This document shows positions 9,121-17,563 of a DNA stretch of 64,000 nt, in pieces. The DNA comes from Chryseobacterium sp. YIM B08800 (GTDB lineage: Bacteria > Bacteroidota > Bacteroidia > Flavobacteriales > Weeksellaceae): the NCBI RefSeq assembly GCF_026163565.1, contig NZ_JAPDKN010000028.1:1-64000 (forward strand). Reading direction: 5' to 3'. A program made the position numbers and the translations under genes. The notes below the pieces were generated by a model. That model searched no databases and was not told the origin of the DNA. It was given only the letters and a program-made list of their open reading frames with translations. Position 1 is the stretch's first letter; every line of letters starts with the position of its first letter.

Positions 9121-9153
9121 AGCGGCGCGAAAATCGAAGATTTTCGCGCCGCT
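9121..9153. repeat. GC-rich perfect palindrome downstream of tatC
   Basis: Two 15-base arms (AGCGGCGCGAAAATC at 9121-9135 and its exact complement at 9139-9153) surround a GAA loop. It may terminate tatC transcription. The T run after it is poor on both strands and its base composition is far from the surroundings, so a REP-like dispersed element is also possible. Confidence 0.7.
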
Positions 9154-9170
9154 ACTATTTATATTAATTT

Positions 9171-10001
9171 TTAAGATTTTTGAACCGTTTTTAAACCGGT
9201 ATCACGTTTTTGAACTTTTTTATAAGTGTAACCACACATTACTATACTGAATTCATATAGTAATAAAAGCGGCAATGCAGCCATCATCATACTCAAAACA
9301 TCGGCAGGAGTAATAATTGCAGCAACAACCATAATTAAAACAATAGCGTGTCTTCTGTATGTTTTCATAAACTTTGGATTCAGAATTCCGATGTTGGTCA
9401 AGAAATAAATTAAAACCGGAAATAAAAAGACAACGCCCATTCCTAAAACAACCTGTAAGAATAGAGTAGTATAATCACTAAGGTCATAAAGGGGGATAAT
9501 AATGTCTGAAATTTTAAAAATAACCCCAAAATTAACCGCAAAAGGTAAAATAAGGAAATAACCGCATAAAACTCCGGTCATAAATAAAATCCAAACCGAA
9601 TTGATGATAAAAAGCGAATTTTTTCTTTCATTAGGATGCAAAGCCGGACTGATGAATCTCCACAATTCCCAAACGATATAAGGAAAAGCTGCAACAACTC
9701 CACCAAAAATAGAAACTGCCATCATCACGTTAAATTGCTGATACAATCTCTGAACTCGCACCGGAAATTCATCCGGCAAAGTAATACTGTCTTCACCCAA
9801 AATCCATTGTGAAAATTCATTCACCAGTTTAAACGTAGGAAAATCATTTCGGGTAGGACCAAAAAAGATATGATCCATAATCCAGTTGATATTAAAACCG
9901 ACAACAACTGCCGCGATAACAATAGCAAGAATAGAGCGGATTAAATGTGCTCTTAATTCCCCAATATGCCCGAAAAAGGACATGTCTTTATCTTCTGCCA
10001 T
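9171..10001 (-). CDS. tatC: Sec-independent protein translocase subunit TatC
   Basis: This 276-aa protein carries the TatC N-terminal signature (FFGHIGELRAHLIRSI) and about six membrane helices. The family core FPYIVWELWRFISPALHPNER is near residues 107-127. TatC is the signal-peptide receptor of the twin-arginine pathway, which exports folded proteins across the inner membrane. No tatA or tatB gene is in this window. It is the last gene of a minus-strand set kdsD-unknown-tatC with short gaps (7 and 54 bp), so it is probably expressed with them. Confidence 0.95.
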   Translation of the reverse strand: MAEDKDMSFFGHIGELRAHLIRSILAIVIAAVVVGFNINWIMDHIFFGPTRNDFPTFKLVNEFSQWILGEDSITLPDEFPVRVQRLYQQFNVMMAVSIFGGVVAAFPYIVWELWRFISPALHPNERKNSLFIINSVWILFMTGVLCGYFLILPFAVNFGVIFKISDIIIPLYDLSDYTTLFLQVVLGMGVVFLFPVLIYFLTNIGILNPKFMKTYRRHAIVLIMVVAAIITPADVLSMMMAALPLLLLYEFSIVMCGYTYKKVQKRDTGLKTVQKS

Positions 10002-10055
10002 AAATTTATGTTATGAATTCTGAGATTCAATTTGCAATGATAATAATTATTTTAA

Positions 10056-10718
10056 TTAATTATTGTTTTGATAAGCTAATTCTTTATCTAATAACGTTTT
10101 TAATTCAGAGTCAGGAGAAAACTTCACATGAAATGTAACAGGAGTTTTGTACCAAATCTCTTCTTTAATAATATATACGCCTAATTCTTTTAAAATGGAT
10201 TTTAAAACTTCAAATTGTGGTTGAGCATTGGCAACCGAAATTTCATAAACTTCATACTGATCTCCGCCGTCATTTTCTGTTTTTATATTTCCATGAATTA
10301 AAAATGAACCCAATAAATACGATAGCAACTGATTTTTTGTTCCTTTTAAAACTTTTTCAGGATTTAATTTCCCGTTATAATTTTCACTACTTTTTGCTCT
10401 GGAAAAAGAATAAAATTGATTGATTTCTTTTTCATAATGATCAGAATTGAGAGAGCTCCAGTCTTCTAAGGTTTCAGAACTAAAGTTTGAAAATTTTAAA
10501 CCGGAAATTTCTTCAAGCCTATTAATTATATTGGTTTCATTCTTCTTGATCTTTAAAACATAGCCTTTATAATCACTGTTTTTTAGTTCATAATTTCTAC
10601 CTGAATAATTATCAACTGCTCCTAATAAATAATACGTTTTATCAATTTCCTGAGCATTTAGATTAAAAGATAAAAAGGCAAAACAAAATATAATGAAATT
10701 TCTCACTTTAATAATCAC
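10056..10718 (-). CDS. Secreted protein of unknown function between kdsD and tatC (220 aa)
   Basis: The family is not recognised. The GTG at 10718 begins a hydrophobic signal peptide with cleavage near LNAQE. The mature part is mixed alpha/beta with no cysteine cluster. The start is eight bases from the kdsD stop, which favours operon membership. An alternative GTG four codons later would shorten the signal peptide slightly. Position between a lipopolysaccharide-precursor isomerase and a translocase gene suggests only an envelope location, not a function. Confidence 0.6.
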   Translation of the reverse strand: MIIKVRNFIIFCFAFLSFNLNAQEIDKTYYLLGAVDNYSGRNYELKNSDYKGYVLKIKKNETNIINRLEEISGLKFSNFSSETLEDWSSLNSDHYEKEINQFYSFSRAKSSENYNGKLNPEKVLKGTKNQLLSYLLGSFLIHGNIKTENDGGDQYEVYEISVANAQPQFEVLKSILKELGVYIIKEEIWYKTPVTFHVKFSPDSELKTLLDKELAYQNNN

Positions 10719-10725
10719 AGAAAAA

Positions 10726-11685
10726 TTAATTAATTCCTTCGTCTAATAATGTATGCAGATCAATAATTCCAAAGTACTGTCCGTTTTCTGTTACAATTAA
10801 TTGTCCGATGTTATTGTCTTTTAAAATTTTCATGGCTTCTTTCGCCAAAACATCTTTCTCGATTGTTTTAGGATTTGCAGACATAATATCTTTTGCCAAA
10901 ACTTTAGAAATATCATCTCCTTTCAATAACATTCTTCGCAAATCTCCGTCGGTAACAACTCCGATAATTTTATCGTTATCTGTTACTACAGTGATTCCAT
11001 GACTTGATGCACTGATTGAAATAATAACATCTCTGATTGAAGAATCTTCTGAAACCTGAGGTTTTTGTGAAGAAAGGAACTGTTCAACTCTCGCCGTTAA
11101 GTTTTTACCTAAACTTCCACCCGGATGAAATTTGGCAAAATCATTTTCTTTAAAGTCATTCATTTCCATAAGACAAACAGCCAAAGCATCGCCTAAAGCC
11201 ATTTGATTGGTGGTTGAACTTGTGGGAGCCAGTTTATTTGGGCAAGCTTCCAAATCTACATGAGTATCTAAAATAACATCAGAAAATTCTGCAAGTTTGC
11301 TTTTTCTGTTTCCTGTCATGCCTATTAAAGCCGAAGAATAATCTTTTAAATAAGAAACAAGATTGGTAATTTCTGGCGAATTTCCAGAGTTGGAAATGCA
11401 TAAAACCACATCCTGCTTTTGAATAACCCCCAAATCTCCGTGAATGGCTTCAGAAGCGTGTAAAAATTGGGAAGGAGTTCCTGTAGAATTCAGAGTGGCG
11501 ACGATTTTATTGCCTACATGAGCCGATTTTCCGATACCCACTACGATAAGTTTTCCGGTAGCAGAATGAATCAGTTCTACTGCTTTTACAAATTCATCTC
11601 CAATTCTTTCTTTTAATTTTTCCAGTTCGGAAATTTCTATGGTCAATGTGCTTTTTGCTATTGAGATAATATTGTCTCTTTCCAT
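10726..11685 (-). CDS. kdsD: KpsF/GutQ-type arabinose-5-phosphate isomerase
   Basis: This 319-aa protein has an N-terminal SIS sugar-isomerase domain (GIGKSAHVGNKIVATLNSTG, then HGDLGV, CISNSGNSPEI and TSSTTNQMALGDAL). Two CBS domains follow in the last ~120 residues (VVTDGDLRRML, LIVTENGQYFGIIDLH). The arrangement and length match arabinose-5-phosphate isomerases, which interconvert ribulose-5-phosphate and arabinose-5-phosphate for Kdo synthesis in lipid A/LPS assembly. GutQ-like relatives share the fold, so exact substrate preference is inferred. It is first in a minus-strand unit with the next two genes. A possible minus-strand -7 element, TAATTTTG, covers 11823-11830, overlapping the recQ leader. 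Confidence 0.88.
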   Translation of the reverse strand: MERDNIISIAKSTLTIEISELEKLKERIGDEFVKAVELIHSATGKLIVVGIGKSAHVGNKIVATLNSTGTPSQFLHASEAIHGDLGVIQKQDVVLCISNSGNSPEITNLVSYLKDYSSALIGMTGNRKSKLAEFSDVILDTHVDLEACPNKLAPTSSTTNQMALGDALAVCLMEMNDFKENDFAKFHPGGSLGKNLTARVEQFLSSQKPQVSEDSSIRDVIISISASSHGITVVTDNDKIIGVVTDGDLRRMLLKGDDISKVLAKDIMSANPKTIEKDVLAKEAMKILKDNNIGQLIVTENGQYFGIIDLHTLLDEGIN

Positions 11686-11831
11686 TTTTTATAACGAAAT
11701 TAGTATGTAGATTACCAATGATTTGAATTTATACTTAATATAAATTTGATGACTAAAAATTCTATTACTTTTATTTTAAGTAAAAATTTTATAACTTTGG
11801 ATTGGATGCAAATTTAGCAATACAAAATTAG

Positions 11832-14036
11832 ATGAGCGCAAAAAAAGCCAATTTATCAGGCGAATTAAAAAAATACTTCGGATTTTCTACCTTTAAAGGA
11901 CAGCAGGAAGAGATCATCACTAATCTCTTAGATGGAAAAGATATTTTTGTACTGATGCCTACAGGAGGCGGTAAATCACTGTGTTATCAGCTTCCGGCCC
12001 TTATTTCTGAGGGCACGGCTATCGTTGTTTCACCGCTTATTGCTCTTATGAAAAATCAGGTGGATGCGGTAAACGGTCTTTCTTCCGAAACAGGTGTAGC
12101 CCACGTTCTTAATTCTTCTCTTAACAAAACTCAGACCAAACAGGTCTTTGATGATATAAAAAGTGGTAAAACAAAACTACTTTATGTAGCTCCGGAATCT
12201 TTAATTAAAGAAGATTATTTGGAATTTTTTAAAGATGTTAAAATATCATTCTTTGCAATAGATGAAGCACACTGTATTTCAGAATGGGGGCATGATTTCC
12301 GACCTGAATACAGAAATTTAAAGCAAATTATCGATAAGATTGCAGATGTTCCTGTAATCGCTTTAACGGCGACGGCGACCCCGAAAGTACAGGATGATAT
12401 CCAAAAAACTTTGGGAATGACAAATGCTTTGGTGTTTAAAGAAAGTTTTAACAGAGCCAATTTATTTTATGAGGTTACTCCAAAAGTAAATATTGATAAA
12501 GAAATTGTAAAATTTATCAATAAAAATAAAGGAAAATCAGGAATTGTTTATTGTTTGAGCCGAAGAAAAGTGGAAGAATTTGCCCAGCTTCTTCAGGTAA
12601 ACGGTATCAATGCGCTTCCTTATCATGCAGGTCTCGACCAGAAAGTGAGAGTTGCCAATCAGGATAAGTTTCTGATGGAAGAAGCAGATGTAATTGTAGC
12701 TACAATTGCATTCGGGATGGGAATCGATAAACCGGATGTACGCTTTGTGATTCATTATGATTTTCCAAAATCTCTGGAAAGTTATTATCAGGAAACCGGT
12801 CGTGCAGGTCGTGATGGAGGAGAAGGGTATTGCCTTGCTTTCTACGATCCTAAAGATATTGAAAAACTGGAAAAATTCCTGGCTCAAAAACCTGTTTCTG
12901 AAAGAGAAATCGGTTTACAGCTTTTAAATGAAGTAGTAGGTTATGCCGAAACTTCGATGAGCCGAAGACAGTATATTTTATATTACTTTGGCGAAACTTT
13001 TGATCCTATAAACGGTGACGGAGCCAAAATGTGCGACAATGCAGCAAATCCGCCAAAGCTGAAAGATGCTACGGCTGATTTAAAGAAAACCTTAGAATTA
13101 ATCAACGAAACAAAGGAGAAATTTAAATCAAAAGACTTAATTTCTGTAATTGTTGGGAAAGAAACAGCGGTTACAAAGTCGTACAAATTAGAGCAAAGTT
13201 CGTTTTTCGGTTTTGGAAAATCAGAAAAAGATAATTACTGGAAAACAATTCTAAGACAGGCAACCGTACAGAATTTTTTACAAAAAGATATTGAAACTTA
13301 CGGTGTTTTAAAAATTGCAGAAAAAGGAAAACAAGTTTTAAACGGAGATTTTAAAGAACAATTTTTAATTGCCGAAGACCGTGAATTTGACCTTTCACAG
13401 ACAAAAGCAGAAAGTGATCAGGTGCAAATGCAGTCTGGTGGAGGTTTAGACCAAAACTTGTTTGCACTTTTAAAAGAACTTAGAAAAAAAGTAGCCAAAA
13501 AACACGGGATTCCACCTTACACGGTTTTTATGGATCCTAGTTTGGAAGATATGACCGTACAATATCCTATTTCTGTTGAAGAAATTGCCAAAATCTACGG
13601 GGTCGGAGAAGGAAAAGCTAAGAAGTACGGAAAAGAATTTGCAGATTTCATCGCAAAATATGTTGAAGACAACAACATAGAACGTACTCAGGATATGGTT
13701 TTGAAGCAGGTTGCGAATAAATCTAGTCATAAAGTTTTTATCATTCAGAGTACCGACAAAAAAATTGATCTTGAAGATATCGCAAGAGCCAAAAATCTTT
13801 CGATGAATGATCTTTTGAAAGAAATGGAACGTATTGTTTATCAGGGTACAAAATTGAATATCGATTACTATATTGAAGATAACTTTGATGAAGATGTAGT
13901 AGATGATTTTATGGAATTTATGAACGAATCTGAAAGCGACAGTATGAAAGTTTTGCTTGATGAATTCGGAGATGAGCTTTCTGATGAAGAAGTAAGAATG
14001 CTGAGAATAAAATTTATCAGCGATGTAGCCAATTAA
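11832..14036 (+). CDS. recQ: ATP-dependent DNA helicase RecQ
   Basis: This 734-aa protein has Walker A PTGGGKS at residues 43-49, DEAH at 144-147, SALTATAT-type motif III ([10 protein letters not shown]), and the [10 protein letters not shown] motif VI. It is a 3'-5' helicase for recombination and replication-fork repair. Behind the helicase core, the zinc-binding cysteines of E. coli RecQ are mostly absent: the region reads [12 protein letters not shown]...[10 protein letters not shown], with one cysteine where four are expected. An HRDC domain follows (about 540-615), then a ~110-residue acidic C-terminal extension. A -7 element TAACTTTG lies at 11792-11799. A second HRDC protein is encoded at 43758-44216. 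Confidence 0.93.
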   Translation: MSAKKANLSGELKKYFGFSTFKGQQEEIITNLLDGKDIFVLMPTGGGKSLCYQLPALISEGTAIVVSPLIALMKNQVDAVNGLSSETGVAHVLNSSLNKTQTKQVFDDIKSGKTKLLYVAPESLIKEDYLEFFKDVKISFFAIDEAHCISEWGHDFRPEYRNLKQIIDKIADVPVIALTATATPKVQDDIQKTLGMTNALVFKESFNRANLFYEVTPKVNIDKEIVKFINKNKGKSGIVYCLSRRKVEEFAQLLQVNGINALPYHAGLDQKVRVANQDKFLMEEADVIVATIAFGMGIDKPDVRFVIHYDFPKSLESYYQETGRAGRDGGEGYCLAFYDPKDIEKLEKFLAQKPVSEREIGLQLLNEVVGYAETSMSRRQYILYYFGETFDPINGDGAKMCDNAANPPKLKDATADLKKTLELINETKEKFKSKDLISVIVGKETAVTKSYKLEQSSFFGFGKSEKDNYWKTILRQATVQNFLQKDIETYGVLKIAEKGKQVLNGDFKEQFLIAEDREFDLSQTKAESDQVQMQSGGGLDQNLFALLKELRKKVAKKHGIPPYTVFMDPSLEDMTVQYPISVEEIAKIYGVGEGKAKKYGKEFADFIAKYVEDNNIERTQDMVLKQVANKSSHKVFIIQSTDKKIDLEDIARAKNLSMNDLLKEMERIVYQGTKLNIDYYIEDNFDEDVVDDFMEFMNESESDSMKVLLDEFGDELSDEEVRMLRIKFISDVAN

Positions 14037-14055
14037 TTTTTGAAAAAAATTAAAA

Positions 14056-14304
14056 ATGGAAAATCCGATATTAGAAGCAAAAAAAGAACTCATTCAATGG
14101 ATAAAAGAAATGGATGAGCTTGAAGATATTGCAGAATTGCTTGAGATTAAGAATAGAAAAACTTCCGTAAGTAAAGTTGCAGAATCTCAAGCTGAATATG
14201 TTGTGAAGGATGATTTTGATGAACGATTTGCAAAAGGAATTCCACATGATGAAATGAGGAGAAGAACATTTGAATTTATTGAAAGTTTGCCTTGGAAACA
14301 GTAA
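14056..14304 (+). CDS. Small antitoxin-like protein upstream of a ParE/RelE-like toxin remnant
   Basis: This 82-aa acidic, helical protein (MENPILEAKKELIQWIKEMD...) has no domain I can name with certainty. Its size and charge, and its 3' end overlapping by 13 bases the next gene, which resembles a ParE/RelE toxin, are characteristic of a type II antitoxin. Such antitoxins bind their toxin and repress the operon. It begins 19 bases after the recQ stop and could be expressed from the recQ promoter, since no separate promoter is obvious. The antitoxin call rests mainly on context. Confidence 0.6.
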   Translation: MENPILEAKKELIQWIKEMDELEDIAELLEIKNRKTSVSKVAESQAEYVVKDDFDERFAKGIPHDEMRRRTFEFIESLPWKQ

Positions 14305-14615
14305 TTGTTTATAAGGATAGGTTTGAAAATGAAATTGACAAATTACTTGAAGTTTTATTTGTAAATGAATATTTTGGCTTTGAGGATTCTGCCTTGAATT
14401 ATGTAGAGAAAATTTATGATTTTATAAAGAATAATATTTCCAAACCTATCAGCAAAAATTCACCATTAGCTTATCAGAAATTTGGTAAAAAGTTTATAAA
14501 ATACAAAGCAAACAACAATACCTATTGATATATATTTTTTGATCAGAAAGAGCATAGGTTTTTAATAAATCATATTATAAATAATCATTCTCAGGATTTT
14601 CCAGACCTATTGTGA
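14292..14615 (+). pseudogene. ParE/RelE-like toxin gene with an in-frame TGA
   Basis: From the TTG at 14292 the reading frame runs 78 codons to TGA at 14526-14528. It then continues open for 28 codons to a second TGA at 14613-14615. The sequence after the first stop (YIFFDQKEHRFLINHIINNH...) is what the C-terminus of a ParE/RelE-superfamily toxin looks like. The stop falls where tryptophan (TGG) would be natural, as in TYWYIFF. A single G-to-A change therefore seems to have truncated the toxin, removing its final beta strands. A sequencing error is the alternative. The upstream antitoxin-like gene is intact. Confidence 0.6.
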
Positions 14616-14653
14616 GACTAAATTCCTTTGAAAAATATTTTAAAAATCTTAGG

Positions 14654-15739
14654 ATGAATAAGAAAATTTCTGTCATGTTTATTCTGCCGGATCTTGAAAC
14701 CGGAGGTGCAGAAAGAATCGTTACCACCATTGCAAATCATCTTTCCAGAGATCGTTTTGAGCCTATGATTTTGCTTTTACGAAAACAAGGCGGTTACTTA
14801 AATTTTCTAAAAAAAGATGTAGAAATTATCGACATAGATACCGAAAGAATCAGACATTCTTTAAAGCCTATTCTTTCACAAATTTACCGTAGAAAACCTG
14901 ATATTGTTTTTTCAGGATTTGGTGAAGTAAATGCATATTTGTCTGTATTTATCAAGCTTTTCCCGAAAATTAAATTTATTGCAAGAGAAACCAATGTCGT
15001 TTCAGAGCATGTTACACGAAAAGAAATAAAATTTTTCTATAATTTTTACAACAATTATCAACAGATTATTGCGCAAAGCGATGATATGATGAATGATTTG
15101 GTGAGTAATTTTAATATTAAAAAAAATAAAATCACCAAAATTAATAATCCTGTAGATTTTGAATTTATCAATGAAAAACTTCTGATTTCTACAAAACCTG
15201 AAAGTTTTAAATACAATTATAAAAATGTAGTTGCCATCGGCAATTTGTCTGCAAGAAAAGGGTTTGATAATCTGTTGAAAGTTTTTTCAAGACTGAAAAA
15301 TGAAAAAATTATCCTTCATATTCTAGGAGATGGCAGAGATCGGGAGATTCTTCATCAAATGAAAGATTTTTTAGGTTTAAAACAGGTTATTTTTCATGGA
15401 AGACAGGAGAATCCGTATCAGTTTTTGAAATTTGCAGATCTTTTTATTCTTTCTTCACGTTATGAAGGTTTTCCGAATGTTTTGTTGGAAGCCGGAGCTT
15501 GCGGAACATATTCTTTGGCAAATAATTGCAGAGGTGGAATCAACGAAATTATTCAGCATAATACCAACGGCGAAATTGCAGATATTGAAAATCACGAAGA
15601 CTTTTCACAAAAAATTATGCAGATTTTGCATCAGTCATATGATCAGGATGCAATAAAAAATTCTATAAAATCTAGATTTTCCAAAGAAATTATTTTAGAT
15701 AGATATGAAAAAATTTTATTGGATTTAATAAAAAAATAG
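14654..15739 (+). CDS. GT4-family glycosyltransferase
   Basis: The ATG at 14654 is preferred because MNKKISVMFILPDLETGGAER is the normal N-terminus of GT4 enzymes. A longer reading from GTG at 14612 overlaps the toxin remnant. The 361-aa protein has the N-terminal GGAER motif, the acceptor-side Rossmann domain, and in the C-terminal domain AIGNLSARKGFDNL plus the EX7E motif EGFPNVLLE. GT4 enzymes transfer sugar from nucleotide-sugar donors with retention of configuration, mostly into surface polysaccharide or LPS. It stands without other glycan genes nearby, so acceptor and sugar cannot be predicted. Confidence 0.85.
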   Translation: MNKKISVMFILPDLETGGAERIVTTIANHLSRDRFEPMILLLRKQGGYLNFLKKDVEIIDIDTERIRHSLKPILSQIYRRKPDIVFSGFGEVNAYLSVFIKLFPKIKFIARETNVVSEHVTRKEIKFFYNFYNNYQQIIAQSDDMMNDLVSNFNIKKNKITKINNPVDFEFINEKLLISTKPESFKYNYKNVVAIGNLSARKGFDNLLKVFSRLKNEKIILHILGDGRDREILHQMKDFLGLKQVIFHGRQENPYQFLKFADLFILSSRYEGFPNVLLEAGACGTYSLANNCRGGINEIIQHNTNGEIADIENHEDFSQKIMQILHQSYDQDAIKNSIKSRFSKEIILDRYEKILLDLIKK

Positions 15740-15763
15740 GTTCTATAATTTCAAAAATCTTAA

Positions 15764-16408
15764 ATGCGAAAACTTTTTTCTTTAATATTTCTACTGCTCC
15801 TATTTTCCTGTAAAAAACAGGAAGCTATAGTAATTAAAGAAAATAAAGATACGATCGAATACGAATCCACAGACTGGCAGGAAGGTTTTGGTCTAACTTA
15901 TTCAATTGATCTTGATTCCGTTTGGGGGAAACCTATGAGATATTACATTACAAATAAAAACTGTGATCCTGTTGCAAGAGATTTTTATTTGGGAGTTTAC
16001 AGACCCAAAGACGAACCTAAAACGGAAAGACTATTAAATTTAGTTACAACGGATAATGATTCTTTAAGACCTTTTTATCGATGGATTTTAGATAAGACGA
16101 TACTTATTCAGGATGGAGCTTTAGGAGAATACACCGGACTACCTGCAAGAAAATATGCGGAAAAATATCCAAAAGAATTTTTTGACTACATGGATTTTGA
16201 TGAATCTGGAAAAAAGTATTCTGATTGGTGTAATTCTATTTTGTACAGTGGTTTTAATGATTTTGAAAATTCGGATAATACAGAAGAAATTAAACAAAGT
16301 TTTATTAAAACAATGACCCAAAATTGTAATAATTGTAATGCAAATTTTGAAAAAAGAATAGTGAAATTTGCTGATGATTGTTTTTCAAATGGGAATATTG
16401 CTAAATAA
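15764..16408 (+). CDS. Predicted lipoprotein of unknown function (214 aa)
   Basis: The N-terminus MRKLFSLIFLLLLFSC ends in a lipobox with the lipidated cysteine at residue 16, followed by KKQE. This places the protein in the outer or inner membrane facing the periplasm. The mature domain holds several cysteines, including CNNCNANFE near the C-terminus, and a tyrosine/aspartate-rich centre. No family is recognised. It lies 24 bp after the glycosyltransferase gene and could share its transcript. Confidence 0.65.
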   Translation: MRKLFSLIFLLLLFSCKKQEAIVIKENKDTIEYESTDWQEGFGLTYSIDLDSVWGKPMRYYITNKNCDPVARDFYLGVYRPKDEPKTERLLNLVTTDNDSLRPFYRWILDKTILIQDGALGEYTGLPARKYAEKYPKEFFDYMDFDESGKKYSDWCNSILYSGFNDFENSDNTEEIKQSFIKTMTQNCNNCNANFEKRIVKFADDCFSNGNIAK

Positions 16409-16467
16409 AAGCTTTTATATTTCCTTAAATTTACAATTCAATTTTATTTAAAATCAATATTTCATTC

Positions 16468-16818
16468 ATGAAAAAACTTCCGAAACTGGGGTGTGCCTGC
16501 GAAAAACACGACTTAATTGAATCCGAATATAGAACCTCAATAGTAGGAACAGATGTTACTCATGGCAAAAATGCTGAAGTAAGTATTATTCAATGCAGAC
16601 TTTGCCAAAGAATCTGGCTTAAATATTTCGTAGAATCAGAAAAATCTCCCGAATTAAGCAGATGGTACAAAGGAATTATCGCCAAAAAAGAAGTTGCAGA
16701 AATGAAACCAGAAAACGCAGTAGAATATCTGGAAAACCTTCCATGGTACATTTGCGGCGGTTCTTATTTTGGAAATAAAGAAGTTTTTGGAGAGGGGAAA
16801 TTGAATACGGATTTATAG
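16468..16818 (+). CDS. Small cysteine-rich protein of unknown function (116 aa)
   Basis: There is no signal peptide, so it is likely cytoplasmic. The cysteines are arranged as CAC near residue 9, CRLC at about residue 44 and a lone C near residue 92, which could form a metal site. The middle reads RIWLKYFVESEKSPELSRWY. The family is not recognised. It is flanked by short gaps and sits before another cysteine-pair protein. Confidence 0.55.
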   Translation: MKKLPKLGCACEKHDLIESEYRTSIVGTDVTHGKNAEVSIIQCRLCQRIWLKYFVESEKSPELSRWYKGIIAKKEVAEMKPENAVEYLENLPWYICGGSYFGNKEVFGEGKLNTDL

Positions 16819-16867
16819 ATTCTAAAATTAAACGGCATATTCTTTTCTAAACATATTAATTGCAGTG

Positions 16868-17425
16868 ATGAAACATGAAAAAAATAAATCTACTAAATGT
16901 AAATGCTGTGGTCTTGTAAAAGATAAACATGATGTTTCAATTTGTCTATCAGTTTTAAAAAAGATAGATTTTCTAAAAGATTCTGATCAAAAACACGATC
17001 TATATGAATCGTTAATTGATAATAATTTTGAGTGGGCTTGTGATCAATGTATAAATGATAAAAGAGCTTTAATCGCAAATCCTTCACAGCAAAACCATTC
17101 TTATTATTTTTATTTTGTGTACTATGATTCTAATATAAACTGTAAAAAATGTAAGAAGGAATTTACTTTTACTAAAGAAGAAAAGAAATTTTGGTATGAA
17201 AGTTTAAAATTTCGTAAAGAATCTACTCCTATTCACTGTTTAAGTTGTAGGAAGGAAATAAGGAAAGAGAAATTACAAAACAAAAGACTTTCAGAGATCT
17301 TAAAAAAAGATTCTAAGGATATGACAATTGAAGAGTTATATGAACTTGTTCAAATTTATGATGAGTGGGAGATAAAGGATAAATTTAATTTTTATAATAA
17401 AATTCTTAAAGCAAAACAAAATTAA
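16868..17425 (+). CDS. Predicted zinc-ribbon protein (185 aa)
   Basis: The ATG at 16868 is chosen over the GTG one codon upstream. Four CxxC pairs are visible: CKCC near residue 11, CDQC near 59, CKKC near 93 and CLSC near 125. The last two frame a segment CKKCKKEFTFTKEEKKFWYE that looks like the zinc-ribbon domain of small Bacteroidetes proteins of unknown role. The rest is lysine-rich and helical. It is probably cytoplasmic, with metal-binding inferred from the cysteines. Confidence 0.6.
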   Translation: MKHEKNKSTKCKCCGLVKDKHDVSICLSVLKKIDFLKDSDQKHDLYESLIDNNFEWACDQCINDKRALIANPSQQNHSYYFYFVYYDSNINCKKCKKEFTFTKEEKKFWYESLKFRKESTPIHCLSCRKEIRKEKLQNKRLSEILKKDSKDMTIEELYELVQIYDEWEIKDKFNFYNKILKAKQN

Positions 17426-17491
17426 AAATGTTTTAAACTTCCATCCTCTAACATCCATCACCCCGCAACAAAAAACTTGACAAAACTCACT

Positions 17492-17521
17492 TTGTGGCGT
17501 GGTAATTAATCAGTAAATTTG
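17492..17521 (+). promoter_or_regulatory. Promoter of lpd
   Basis: TTG at 17492-17494, 19 bases, then TAAATTTG at 17514-17521. This is an exact Bacteroidetes-type promoter giving a leader of about 35 bases before the ATG at 17564. Confidence 0.8.
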
Positions 17522-17563
17522 TAAGAATTAATCATTTCAGATAATAATAAATAAAAATATAAA

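Noticed and set aside
13470..14093. Long open frame of 207 codons on the minus strand inside the end of recQ
   Set aside because: It is antisense to a clear RecQ helicase, phenylalanine- and isoleucine-rich as expected of the complement of lysine/glutamate-rich coding DNA, and has no family features.
14612..14653. GTG start of the glycosyltransferase at 14612
   Set aside because: It would overlap the toxin remnant, and the 14 added residues precede a typical GT4 N-terminus at the ATG 14654.
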